Shown: one piece after another, positions 1 to 7,391 of the stretch | How positions within the stretch are numbered: the stretch's first letter is position 1 | How the letters are laid out: each line of letters begins with the position of its first letter | Assembly (NCBI RefSeq): GCF_022819085.1 | Contig: NZ_JALHAG010000004.1 | Coordinates: forward strand, 310,001 to 374,000 | Direction of reading: 5' to 3' | Origin: Planococcus ruber | GTDB lineage: Bacteria > Bacillota > Bacilli > Bacillales_A > Planococcaceae | DNA: 64,000 bases | The notes under the pieces: generated by a model | What the model was told of the DNA's origin: nothing | Database searches by the model: none | What the model saw: only the letters and a program-made list of their open reading frames with translations | Translations under genes and position numbers: made by a program

Positions 1-2
1 AT

Positions 3-1280
3 TATCCATTCAAGCCGTTCCTATTAGAAGCGGTGGAAAAACTCGGTTTTCAGGAACCGACCCCGATCCAAAAAGAGATGATGCCCCATATATTGAAAGG
101 CAACTCAGCTATCGGCCAATCCCATACAGGAACAGGGAAAACCCATAGCTTCATCATTCCGATTGCAGAACGCATCGACACAAGCCGCCAAGAAGTTCAG
201 GCAGTGATCTGTGCACCGACACGCGAACTCGGCACGCAAATCTATGCAGAAATGATGAAGCTTGTTGAAGGATCCGATATCGAAGTGAAAAGCTTTATCG
301 GCGGAACAGACAAAAAACGTTCCATTAACAAACTGAAGACCCAGCCGCATATCGTTATCGGTACACCAGGCCGCTTAAAAGACTTGGTCAATGAAAATGC
401 GCTTTTGGTCCACACAGGAAAAATCCTTGTGGTTGACGAAGCGGATTTGGCATTTGATCTTGGCTTTATCGAAGAAATTGACCAAGTTGCCGGCAAGATG
501 AAAGACGATTTGGAGATGTATGTATTCTCAGCGACCATTCCGGAAAAATTGAAGCCATTCCTGAAAAAATACATGGAATCACCAGTCCACGTTAAAATCG
601 GCGACAAACGCCCGACGGCTGAAGGCTTAGATTTCTACTTGGTGCCAGCCAGGAGCAAACGGAAAGTGGAGCGCCTGAAAGAAATTATGGGCATCATTAA
701 TCCGTATTTGGCCATCATTTTCGTCAATACGAAAACAAATGCCGACTACGTGGCAGACGAACTGGCAAAAGCGGGCATCCGTGTCGGCCGGGTCCATGGC
801 GATTTGGCTCCGCGGGAACGCGTGAAAATGATGAAGCAAATCCGTGATTTGGAATATCAATACATCGTGGCAACCGATCTTGCGGCACGCGGCATCGACA
901 TCCAAGGCGTCAGCCATGTCATCAACTATGAGCTGCCGGAAGACTTGGAATTCTTTGTTCACCGCGTCGGCCGTACGGCACGTGCCGGATTAAAAGGAAT
1001 TGCAATCACGATTTTCAATCCGGAAGAGGAAGATGCGATTAACCGCGTCGAGAAAATGGGCATTCCTTTCCAGCAAAAAGATATCGTCAAAGGCGAGTTT
1101 GTTGATTTGAAAGACCGCCATAGCCGGAAAACGCGCGTTAGACAGACAAATGAAGCGGATGCGAAAGCGAAAACGATGGTCCATAAACCAAAAGCTGTAA
1201 AACCGATGTACAAAAAGAAAATGAAATGGAAAATGGACGAAATCAAGAAAATCGAACGCCGCAAAAACCGCAAAAAGTAA
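3..1280 (+). CDS. cshB: DEAD-box RNA helicase, CshB type (5' partial)
   Basis: ATP-dependent RNA helicase, expected to act in RNA remodelling or decay in the cytoplasm. The helicase motifs appear in order: a Q-motif region (PTPIQKEM), Walker A SHTGTGKT, PTRELGTQ, GTPGRL, the DEAD box itself (VVDEADLAF), SAT (FSATIP), and the C-terminal RecA lobe with ATDLAARGID and HRVGRTARAG. The tail is lysine/arginine rich, as usual for RNA-binding ends of this group. The reading frame is open from base 3, ahead of the first in-frame GTG at 33, and the residues there (PFKPFLLEAV) look like normal family N-terminus, so the true start lies left of the window. The CshB assignment rests mainly on the neighbour nfo, as in B. 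subtilis. Confidence 0.93.
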   Translation, partial: YPFKPFLLEAVEKLGFQEPTPIQKEMMPHILKGNSAIGQSHTGTGKTHSFIIPIAERIDTSRQEVQAVICAPTRELGTQIYAEMMKLVEGSDIEVKSFIGGTDKKRSINKLKTQPHIVIGTPGRLKDLVNENALLVHTGKILVVDEADLAFDLGFIEEIDQVAGKMKDDLEMYVFSATIPEKLKPFLKKYMESPVHVKIGDKRPTAEGLDFYLVPARSKRKVERLKEIMGIINPYLAIIFVNTKTNADYVADELAKAGIRVGRVHGDLAPRERVKMMKQIRDLEYQYIVATDLAARGIDIQGVSHVINYELPEDLEFFVHRVGRTARAGLKGIAITIFNPEEEDAINRVEKMGIPFQQKDIVKGEFVDLKDRHSRKTRVRQTNEADAKAKTMVHKPKAVKPMYKKKMKWKMDEIKKIERRKNRKK

Positions 1281-1293
1281 GGAGATTATTTAG

Positions 1294-2187
1294 ATGTTAA
1301 TAGGTTCACACGTATCCATGAGCGGAAAGAAAATGCTTCTTGCAGCAAGTGAAGAAGCGGCTTCCTACGGAGCGAGCACATTCATGATCTATACGGGGGC
1401 ACCGCAGAATACGCGCCGCAAGCCGATTGAAGAGCTGAATATCGAAGCGGGCCAAGCCCATATGGCTGCCCACAATTTGAGCCATATCGTGGTGCATGCA
1501 CCTTATATCATTAACTTAGCGAATACGGTTAAGCCTGAAACTTTTGCACTTGGCATTGAATTTCTTCAAAAAGAAATCGAACGGACGGCGGCGCTTGGCG
1601 CGAAGCAGATCGTTCTGCACCCAGGTGCCCATGTAGGCGCAGGTGCAGAAGCGGGAATCGCGAAAATCGTTGAAGGGTTGAATGAGGTGTTGGCAGAGGA
1701 TTATGCGGTCAATATCGCTCTGGAAACGATGGCCGGAAAAGGCACCGAATGCGGCCGCAGCTTTGAAGAAATCGCAGCGATCATTGATGGCGTGACCCAT
1801 AATGAGCGTTTGTCGGTCTGCTTTGATACGTGCCATACGCATGATGCCGGGTATAATATCCAGGAAGATTTTGATGGCGTACTCGAAAAATTCGACCGCA
1901 TTGTCGGAATCGACCGTCTGCAAGTGCTTCACATCAATGACAGCAAAAATGTCCGCGGGGCCGGCAAAGACCGCCACGAAAACATCGGATTCGGGGAAAT
2001 CGGCTTTGAAGCCTTGAACGGCATTGTGCATCACCGCGACTTGCAGCATGTGCCGAAAATTCTCGAAACTCCGTATGTCGGAACCGATGCAAAAAATAAA
2101 AAACCGCCATACGCTTTTGAAATTGAAATGTTCAAAAACGGGATTTTTACTCCGGGCGTCATCGAAGAAATGAAAGCGCCGCTTTAA
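1294..2187 (+). CDS. nfo: Deoxyribonuclease IV (AP endonuclease)
   Basis: Cleaves DNA 5' to abasic sites in base-excision repair; a zinc-dependent TIM-barrel enzyme in the cytoplasm. At 297 aa it has the usual family length. Metal-binding motifs are visible: [26 protein letters not shown] and HINDSK. The ATG at 1294 has AAGGAG upstream (around 1279-1284). It follows the helicase gene by 13 bp, so the two are probably co-transcribed, and a strong hairpin with a T tract closes the unit at 2205-2250. Confidence 0.96.
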   Translation: MLIGSHVSMSGKKMLLAASEEAASYGASTFMIYTGAPQNTRRKPIEELNIEAGQAHMAAHNLSHIVVHAPYIINLANTVKPETFALGIEFLQKEIERTAALGAKQIVLHPGAHVGAGAEAGIAKIVEGLNEVLAEDYAVNIALETMAGKGTECGRSFEEIAAIIDGVTHNERLSVCFDTCHTHDAGYNIQEDFDGVLEKFDRIVGIDRLQVLHINDSKNVRGAGKDRHENIGFGEIGFEALNGIVHHRDLQHVPKILETPYVGTDAKNKKPPYAFEIEMFKNGIFTPGVIEEMKAPL

Positions 2188-2204
2188 TCAAAAGCATCAT
2201 GGTA

Positions 2205-2250
2205 CCGCAAGCTGAACCGGAAATTCCGGCAAGCTTGCGGTTTTTATTTT
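2205..2250 (+). terminator. Rho-independent terminator after nfo
   Basis: CCGCAAGCT near 2205 pairs with AGCTTGCGG ending at 2240, with an additional inner CCGG/CCGG pairing, followed by a ten-base T-rich tail. Confidence 0.9.
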
Positions 2251-2293
2251 TATCCGAATGGCGGGAACCGGTGATTTTCTGAGTGCTTAACTA

Positions 2294-2353
2294 TTTACAA
2301 GAGGGCTAGAGTCCTCTATACTGATTTAATGATGTAAATCGTAATCATTATTA
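2294..2353 (+). promoter_or_regulatory. znu operon promoter with Zur-like operator
   Basis: A sigma-A promoter is visible: TTTACA at 2294-2299, 17-bp spacer, TATACT at 2317-2322. Just downstream, 2339-2353 reads TCGTAATCATTATTA, which matches the 7-1-7 Zur box (TCGTAAT-N-ATTACGA) perfectly in the left arm and in 5 of 7 positions in the right. The spacer also holds the short inverted repeat AGAGG-N8-CCTCT. Placement just after the start point fits zinc-dependent repression by the Zur protein encoded at the end of this operon. The operator call is by consensus only. Confidence 0.8.
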
Positions 2354-2373
2354 ATTAGAAAAGAGGCGGCTTT

Positions 2374-3147
2374 ATGGACGCGCCATTGATCAATATTAAA
2401 GAAATCAGTTATGAATATGAACAAACGAGGGCACTCGAGAACATTTCCTTGAAAGTAGAGGAAGGCGATTTCCTGGCCATACTTGGACCGAACGGATCCG
2501 GAAAATCCACTTTGCTGAAAGTCATGCTGGGGTTGATCAAGCCGACAAAAGGGCAGATCGAACTTTTTGGCGTTGATTCGAAAAACTTCAAGCACCGCGA
2601 ATGGATCGGCTACGTTTCCCAAAAATCCAATTCCTTCAATTCCGGTTTTCCGGCAACTGTGGAAGAAGTGGTCGCTGGGGGGCTGGCGAAAAAAGCAGGT
2701 TTATTCCACAGGCTTCCGAAAAATTACAAACAGCATGTAAAAGACGCACTGGTTTCAGTCGGGATGGAAGCTTTTAGCGGACGCAGCGTCAATGAATTAT
2801 CCGGCGGGCAGCAGCAGCGTGTGTTTATCGCGAGAGCTTTGGTGGCAAAGCCGAAAGTGCTCATCCTGGATGAGCCGACAGTGGGCATTGATCACCAAAA
2901 TGTCCAATCTTTCTATAATATGCTTGCTTCGCTTAACCGCGATCAAAACATCACGTTGGTGCTGGTGACCCATGACGTGGATACGGTAACCGACCGCATC
3001 ACTCATGTAGCTTGCCTTAACCAGACCATCCATTTCCACGGATTTAAAGAACAGCTCCATACGATGAGCGACGCCCAGCGCGAAGCATGGTATGGCCATT
3101 CGGTCCGTAAAATTCATCATATCGGAGGAAGCCATAGCCATGTTTGA
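2374..3147 (+). CDS. znuC: Zinc ABC transporter, ATP-binding protein
   Basis: ATPase subunit of a ZnuABC/AdcABC-type metal importer on the inner face of the membrane. At 257 aa it shows Walker A GPNGSGKS, the signature LSGGQQQR, Walker B LILDEPT and the switch histidine region THDVD. The C-terminal end is histidine rich (HHIGGSHSH), common in zinc-system ATPases. It is first gene of a three-gene unit with the permease and a Fur-family regulator, behind a Zur-like box, which points to zinc rather than manganese. No substrate-binding lipoprotein (ZnuA) is in the operon; it must lie elsewhere. Confidence 0.92.
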   Translation: MDAPLINIKEISYEYEQTRALENISLKVEEGDFLAILGPNGSGKSTLLKVMLGLIKPTKGQIELFGVDSKNFKHREWIGYVSQKSNSFNSGFPATVEEVVAGGLAKKAGLFHRLPKNYKQHVKDALVSVGMEAFSGRSVNELSGGQQQRVFIARALVAKPKVLILDEPTVGIDHQNVQSFYNMLASLNRDQNITLVLVTHDVDTVTDRITHVACLNQTIHFHGFKEQLHTMSDAQREAWYGHSVRKIHHIGGSHSHV

Positions 3148-3994
3148 AGCCATTTTTACGTATGAATTTCTGCAAAATGCATTTGCCGCCGGTTTGATCA
3201 TCGGCGTCATCGCACCGCTTCTCGGCGTTTTCATTGTGGTCCGCCGCCTTTCGCTTATCGCGGATGCCTTGAGCCATGTAACGTTAGCCGGAATAGCGGG
3301 AAGCCTGTTTTTAAGCCAGAGCGTAGCTGCCTTTGCTTTATTGAACCCGCTATTTCTTGGTATAGCCGCTTCTGTTGGGGGCTCCATTCTGATTGAACGA
3401 CTGAGAAGCCTTTATAAACATTATGAAGAATTGGCGATTCCGATCATCATGTCGGCGGGAATTGGCTTTGGGGCGATTTTCATTTCGCTGGCGCAAGGCT
3501 TTTCCAATGATTTATTCGGCTATTTATTCGGTTCTGTTTCGGCCGTCAGCCGGGAAGACCTGCTGATTGTAGGTGCCATCGCCATCGTCGTTCTGGCATT
3601 TATCTTCTTGTTCTTCAAAGAATTGTTTGTATTGTCGTTTGATGATGAATACGCAAAAGCTTCCGGATTGCCGGCCAAGTGGATTCATTTCCTTTTCATG
3701 ATCGTGACTGCGCTTGTTATTGCCGGTTCGATGCGGATCGTCGGGATTTTACTGGTGTCGTCATTGATGACGATCCCGGTAGCGGCGGCCATGCGGGTAG
3801 CGAAAAGCTTCAAACAAACGATCTTATTATCCATCTTTTTTGGCGAATTTTCCGTCATCACGGGCTTAGTTACGGCCTTTTACTTTAACTTGGCGCCAGG
3901 AGGCACCATTGTTGTCACTTCAATTTTCTTGTTATTGCTGGTCATTGGCTTCAAAAAGATCTCTGTTTCAATGAAGAAGGGGGCTGTCGCATGA
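3140..3994 (+). CDS. znuB: Zinc ABC transporter, permease
   Basis: Membrane subunit of the zinc importer, with about eight to nine hydrophobic segments and the ABC-3 family pattern (VRRLSLIADALSHVTLAG near the N-terminus; SSLMTIPVAAAMRVA in the second half). I place the start at ATG 3140, with GGAGGA at 3124-3129, rather than at the ATG 48 bp upstream, because protein from 3140 begins directly with the first membrane segment. This start overlaps the znuC stop by 8 bp, typical of translational coupling. Length 284 aa. Confidence 0.92.
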   Translation: MFEAIFTYEFLQNAFAAGLIIGVIAPLLGVFIVVRRLSLIADALSHVTLAGIAGSLFLSQSVAAFALLNPLFLGIAASVGGSILIERLRSLYKHYEELAIPIIMSAGIGFGAIFISLAQGFSNDLFGYLFGSVSAVSREDLLIVGAIAIVVLAFIFLFFKELFVLSFDDEYAKASGLPAKWIHFLFMIVTALVIAGSMRIVGILLVSSLMTIPVAAAMRVAKSFKQTILLSIFFGEFSVITGLVTAFYFNLAPGGTIVVTSIFLLLLVIGFKKISVSMKKGAVA

Positions 3995-4401
3995 ACATCA
4001 CAAAAGCGTGGGACATTTTAAAGGAAAACGGCTATAAGGAAACGACGAAGCGGTCGCAAATCCTTGAATTGTTTGCAGATGACGATCGCTATTTGACGGC
4101 GCGTGATCTGCTCGATGTCATGCAAAAGGATTATCCGAGCATGAGCTACGATACGGTATACCGCAACCTGGCGACGTTCGTATCGCTTGGCATATTGGAA
4201 GAAACGGAACTTTCGGGTGAGCGCCATTTCCGGATGCAATGCGAAAGCGAACATCATCACCACCACTTCATCTGCATGGACTGCGGGAAAATCAAAGAAA
4301 TACCCGTGTGTCCGATGGATATGCTGGGCGCCGCATTGCCGGCCTATGAAATTGCAAACCACAAATTCGAAATTTACGGCAAATGCCCGGAATGCCAATA
4401 A
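3991..4401 (+). CDS. zur: Fur-family repressor, Zur type
   Basis: Zinc-sensing transcriptional repressor (136 aa). An N-terminal winged helix (SYDTVYRNLATF carries the Fur recognition helix) is followed by a metal-binding half with a run of five histidines (EHHHHHF) and two CxxC pairs (CMDCG and CPEC) that would hold the structural zinc. It overlaps znuB by ATGA, so uptake genes and their repressor are one operon, and a Zur-like box sits at the operon promoter, implying autoregulation. Assignment to Zur over Fur or PerR is from context. The stop codon TAA is the first triplet of a 37-bp repeat unit (see 4399-4556). Confidence 0.92.
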   Translation: MNITKAWDILKENGYKETTKRSQILELFADDDRYLTARDLLDVMQKDYPSMSYDTVYRNLATFVSLGILEETELSGERHFRMQCESEHHHHHFICMDCGKIKEIPVCPMDMLGAALPAYEIANHKFEIYGKCPECQ

Positions 4402-4580
4402 GAAAAGCGGAAGCGGCCGGTTAGCCCCGACAGGCTTAAGGCAAAGCACGCAGGAAATCCTGATTTCCGTAGTGGTTTGCCTTAAGACCCCGAGGGGCTG
4501 GCCGCTTGCGTCTGGACAGTAAGAAAAGCGGAAGCGGCCGGTTAGCCCCGACAGGCATAAGGGCTGGCTGTTGCTAACGG
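4399..4580. repeat. GC-rich hairpin repeat, one full and one truncated copy
   Basis: A 37-bp direct repeat (begins TAAGAAAAGCGGAAGCGGCC) lies at 4399-4435 and again at 4520-4556. The first copy continues into a long nested hairpin: GCGGCC and AGCCCC at 4412-4427 pair with GGGGCTGGCCGC at 4494-4505; CTTAAGGCAAA pairs with TTTGCCTTAAG; and GGAAAT pairs with ATTTCC at the tip. The second copy has lost the inner arms. A shorter relative is at 61265-61331. Similar GC-rich hairpin elements are common between genes in Bacillales; I do not assign a named family. Confidence 0.8.
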
Positions 4581-4590
4581 GACAATAAGA

Positions 4591-4626
4591 AAACGCAAGC
4601 GGTCTGATGCCGCTTGCGTTTTTTTA
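4591..4626 (+). terminator. Rho-independent terminator of the znu-zur operon
   Basis: AAACGCAAGCGG (4591-4602) pairs with CCGCTTGCGTTT (4610-4621) around a 7-base loop, followed by T residues. Confidence 0.9.
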
Positions 4627-4644
4627 TGCATTTATTCAACTAAT

Positions 4645-4733
4645 GCAAATAACTTACTGGTGACCGCAAATAAAAAATTTTAAGCGCAAGTAAACCGCCG
4701 CCAAGTGCAAACAAACTTCCTTTGATTGCAAAG
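4645..4733. repeat. Five degenerate ~21-bp units (GCAAA core)
   Basis: The core GCAA(A/G)(T/C/G) occurs at 4645, 4666, 4686, 4707 and 4728, that is at intervals of 21, 20, 21 and 21 bp, close to two helical turns. The cores are flanked by loosely similar A-rich and CCGCC-type sequence. The 20-bp interval breaks any reading frame, so a repeat peptide is unlikely. It lies between convergent transcription terminators, in gene-free DNA. Confidence 0.7.
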
Positions 4734-4742
4734 AACCAAACA

Positions 4743-4779
4743 AAAAACCATCAACGGAACTGAACCGCTGATGGTTTTT
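4743..4779. terminator. Bidirectional terminator (yqfW side)
   Basis: AAAAACCATCA (4743-4753) pairs with TGATGGTTTTT (4769-4779), with an inner CGG/CCG pair. A residues on the left and T residues on the right allow it to work both ways; it chiefly ends the reverse-strand ispG-yqfW unit. Confidence 0.88.
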
Positions 4780-4781
4780 AT

Positions 4782-5372
4782 TTATTTTGAACGAATGCTT
4801 TGCTGAAGAGCAAATTCTTTTTCGACCCATTGCTCAGCTTCCAGCCAATTGAACACGCGCACCACATTCTTCGGTGTTGGCAAGCGGTTATAAGGCGTAT
4901 CGAACAGGATGACCGGAATGTCCAGCTCCTCAGAAATTTCGACCGCGTTATCATGCTTATCTTCAAAGAAAAGATCCACTTGATGGCGTTTCGCTGTTTC
5001 GATTTTCTTATGGGTGCCGATCAATTCGATGTGGTCATACGCAATGGCATGCTCGGCAAACCAATCGTATGTTACGTCGCGGGCATTTTCGCCGCGCGCT
5101 GAAATGAAATACAATTCGTAGTGCTCTTTCCATTTTTCCAAAATATTTTTAGCGTTCTCTGAAATGGGAGAAGTTGCATAAATTTTCGGTTCAGCTTCCC
5201 GGAACCAGTCAAAAAATTCGCCTTTTGGAAGGTGGGGCAGAGCTGCAGTCAAATCGTATTCTTTTATATCATCCAGCGTCAGGTTGCTGTTGAATGCTTC
5301 ATTAATATGTGGAATCAATGATGTCGGTGAAGTCACCGTACCATCGATGTCAATGCCGAAACGGCTTCTCAT
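4782..5372 (-). CDS. yqfW: HAD-superfamily 5'-nucleotidase-like hydrolase (YqfW)
   Basis: Predicted cytoplasmic HAD-family phosphatase, 196 aa, of the 5'(3')-deoxyribonucleotidase-like group. HAD motif I is near the N-terminus (DIDGT, residues 8-12), motif II is seen as FISARG, and motif III/IV as FFEDKHDNA. It lies 12 bp downstream of ispG on the same strand and shares its terminator, matching the B. subtilis position between zur and ispG. The substrate cannot be read from sequence. Confidence 0.82.
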   Translation of the reverse strand: MRSRFGIDIDGTVTSPTSLIPHINEAFNSNLTLDDIKEYDLTAALPHLPKGEFFDWFREAEPKIYATSPISENAKNILEKWKEHYELYFISARGENARDVTYDWFAEHAIAYDHIELIGTHKKIETAKRHQVDLFFEDKHDNAVEISEELDIPVILFDTPYNRLPTPKNVVRVFNWLEAEQWVEKEFALQQSIRSK

Positions 5373-5384
5373 AGCTTCACGACC

Positions 5385-6506
5385 CTATACTTGTTGTTGT
5401 TCCAATTCTGCTTTTTCAGCAGCTTGTTTTTCAAAGTATTCCTGTGCAAGCTTATCGATTTCAACTTTCAATTCTTCCACCATTGTTTCTTCCGGCACTT
5501 TGCGGACCGTTTTGCCTTTCATGAACAGCAAACCTTCGCCTCTCGCACCAGCGATGCCGATATCCGCTTCGCGTGCTTCCCCGGGGCCGTTTACAGCACA
5601 GCCAAGAACCGCTACTTTCAATGGAGCTTTAATGTGGGAGATGTATTCTTCCACTTCATTTGCGATTTTGATCAAATCGATTTCAATGCGTCCGCAAGTC
5701 GGGCAAGAAATCAGCGTTGCGGCATTTGAAGACAAACCGAAAACTTTCAAGAGTTCACGTGCCACTTTTACTTCTTCGACTGGGTCCGCACTCAGCGAGA
5801 TGCGCAGTGTGTTGCCGATGCCCTTCGCAAGCAATGCACCGATGCCGGCCGCGCTTTTCACCGTTCCGGAGAACAACGTACCCGACTCTGTGATGCCTAA
5901 GTGAAGCGGATAGTCAAAAGCTTTTGAAGCTTTTTCGTAAGCTTCAATCGCCAAACTTACATCTGACGCTTTCATCGAAACGATAATGTCGTGGAAATCC
6001 AAGTCTTCCAAGATTTTAATGTGGTGAAGCGCACTTTCAACCATGCCGTCAGCAGTCGGGTAGCCGTATTTTTCAAGGATTTTGCGTTCCAATGAACCCG
6101 CGTTGACACCGATGCGGATCGGAATGCCTTTTGCTTTTGCTGCGTTGACAACCGCTTCCACTTTTTCGCGGCGTCCGATATTGCCCGGGTTGATGCGGAT
6201 TTTGTCAGCACCTTGTTCAATTGCGATCAAAGCTAATTTATAGTCAAAATGAATATCAACAACAAGCGGGATATTGATGCGTGCCTTGATGGCACCGATG
6301 GAGTAAGCCGCACGCTCATCCGGGCAAGCAACACGGACAATTTGGCAGCCCGCTTCTTCTAGGCGCAGAATTTCTGCAACTGTCGCTTCCACATCGTGGG
6401 TTTTTGTTGTTGCCATACTTTGAATGAATAATTCATTGCTTCCGCCGACCGTCAGATCACCAACTTTAACGGGGCGTGTTTTCGTACGGTGAATGCTTTC
6501 ACTCAT
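5385..6506 (-). CDS. ispG: 4-hydroxy-3-methylbut-2-en-1-yl diphosphate synthase (flavodoxin)
   Basis: Penultimate step of the MEP isoprenoid pathway, converting MEcPP to HMBPP with a [4Fe-4S] cluster. The 373-aa protein has a TIM-barrel half and the iron-sulfur ligands C268, C271 (SCPTCGR) and C303 ([10 protein letters not shown]). The start has AAGGAGA about 8 bp upstream on the reverse strand. The partners dxs and ispA are also in this window, so the organism uses the MEP route. Upstream on the reverse strand is a perfect palindrome AACTAGT-TG-ACTAGTT (6561-6576) of unknown role; I see no clear promoter. Confidence 0.95.
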   Translation of the reverse strand: MSESIHRTKTRPVKVGDLTVGGSNELFIQSMATTKTHDVEATVAEILRLEEAGCQIVRVACPDERAAYSIGAIKARINIPLVVDIHFDYKLALIAIEQGADKIRINPGNIGRREKVEAVVNAAKAKGIPIRIGVNAGSLERKILEKYGYPTADGMVESALHHIKILEDLDFHDIIVSMKASDVSLAIEAYEKASKAFDYPLHLGITESGTLFSGTVKSAAGIGALLAKGIGNTLRISLSADPVEEVKVARELLKVFGLSSNAATLISCPTCGRIEIDLIKIANEVEEYISHIKAPLKVAVLGCAVNGPGEAREADIGIAGARGEGLLFMKGKTVRKVPEETMVEELKVEIDKLAQEYFEKQAAEKAELEQQQV

Positions 6507-6721
6507 TAAAATTCTCTCCTTTTTAGCAGGATAGGCTTCACTCGGCCTACCGCTTTTTCCAACTAGTTGACTAGTTTGTTACAGTTACCTATTGCCATTT
6601 TAGCAGTCTGACAACCTAAAAGACAAGAAAGAACGGTTGAGCTGCCATTTTTTGAATAATGGCAAGAATTCTTTGTACTTCAAGGGTCCATTCTCGGGTA
6701 GAATCCAGGATTGTGTAATGT

Positions 6722-7237
6722 CTATACTTTTTTTGCCGGCTGTTTCGGATAATAATTCGTGGCCAAATATAAATAGAGGACCGTCAACAGACTGGTTGCA
6801 GCAGAAACCCAAAGATCGGCTCCGATAAAACTGAACACAAATGAAATAAGTGTCGGAATTGTGACTGCTAAAGCAGCCGTGCGCCAAAGATGGCGATATT
6901 CGCCTTTGCGCTTTTTTAGTTTAATGAACAGCAGCCCGACCAACGCGAAAAAACTGATTTTCAAAAAATGGTAGAGGGTCGTCGAAACAAATAAAAACAC
7001 AAAAGCAAAAGGGTAGAGCAGAAATTCAATTTCTTCGACAAATTGGAGAAGGCCTTCAACATCACTGGCTGTGTCGCTCAAACCGAGTGATAATTCAATG
7101 AAGGAAATTACCGTCATAAATAGGATAAACACGAAAACAAAACGCAGAATCTTTCCTATCGTCATTATACGGACGGCTGCCTGCTTTTTAGGTTCCATTA
7201 AACTGGCTTTGAATAATTGATAAAGGTTCACGTGCAT
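6722..7237 (-). CDS. DUF1189-like integral membrane protein (YqgB-like)
   Basis: Hydrophobic protein of 171 aa with roughly five membrane segments (near residues 28-50, 70-95, 95-110, 118-140 and 145-160) and a basic, short cytoplasmic start. The N-terminal pattern (short amphipathic stretch, then R-rich turn and first helix) resembles DUF1189 proteins, which lie at this locus in B. subtilis (yqgB). It is clearly shorter than typical DUF1189 proteins, which carry a larger external domain, so it may be a reduced form. A TATAAT-like -10 (reverse strand, plus coordinates 7255-7260) lies just upstream. Function unknown. Confidence 0.7.
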   Translation of the reverse strand: MHVNLYQLFKASLMEPKKQAAVRIMTIGKILRFVFVFILFMTVISFIELSLGLSDTASDVEGLLQFVEEIEFLLYPFAFVFLFVSTTLYHFLKISFFALVGLLFIKLKKRKGEYRHLWRTAALAVTIPTLISFVFSFIGADLWVSAATSLLTVLYLYLATNYYPKQPAKKV

Positions 7238-7328
7238 CTTCCTTTCAACTGATAATTATATCCTAACATGCGGAAGTGTATCCAATCGGAGTGCTTTGTT
7301 ACGGCAATGTAAATTTTAAATAAAGGTA

Positions 7329-7358
7329 TTTACAAGGTCTTATCGAACTCTTCATAAT
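7329..7358 (+). promoter_or_regulatory. Promoter of the Na/Pi cotransporter gene
   Basis: TTTACA at 7329-7334 and CATAAT at 7353-7358 with an 18-bp spacer; the gene start follows 33 bp later. Confidence 0.65.
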
Positions 7359-7391
7359 AGACAGGGTGTGAAATCGTAAATTAGGAGTTGA

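Noticed and set aside
4187-4522. Forward open frame of 111 codons overlapping zur and the repeat
   Set aside because: It is a shadow of zur in another frame continuing into the hairpin repeat; no ribosome site or family resemblance.
6643-6664. Hairpin TGCCATT-N8-AATGGCA as a terminator
   Set aside because: Stem is perfect but there is no T tract on either strand, so I did not call termination.
6600-6887. Reverse frame of 95 codons overlapping the DUF1189-like gene
   Set aside because: Lies in another frame of the membrane protein gene and has no ribosome site or recognisable features.
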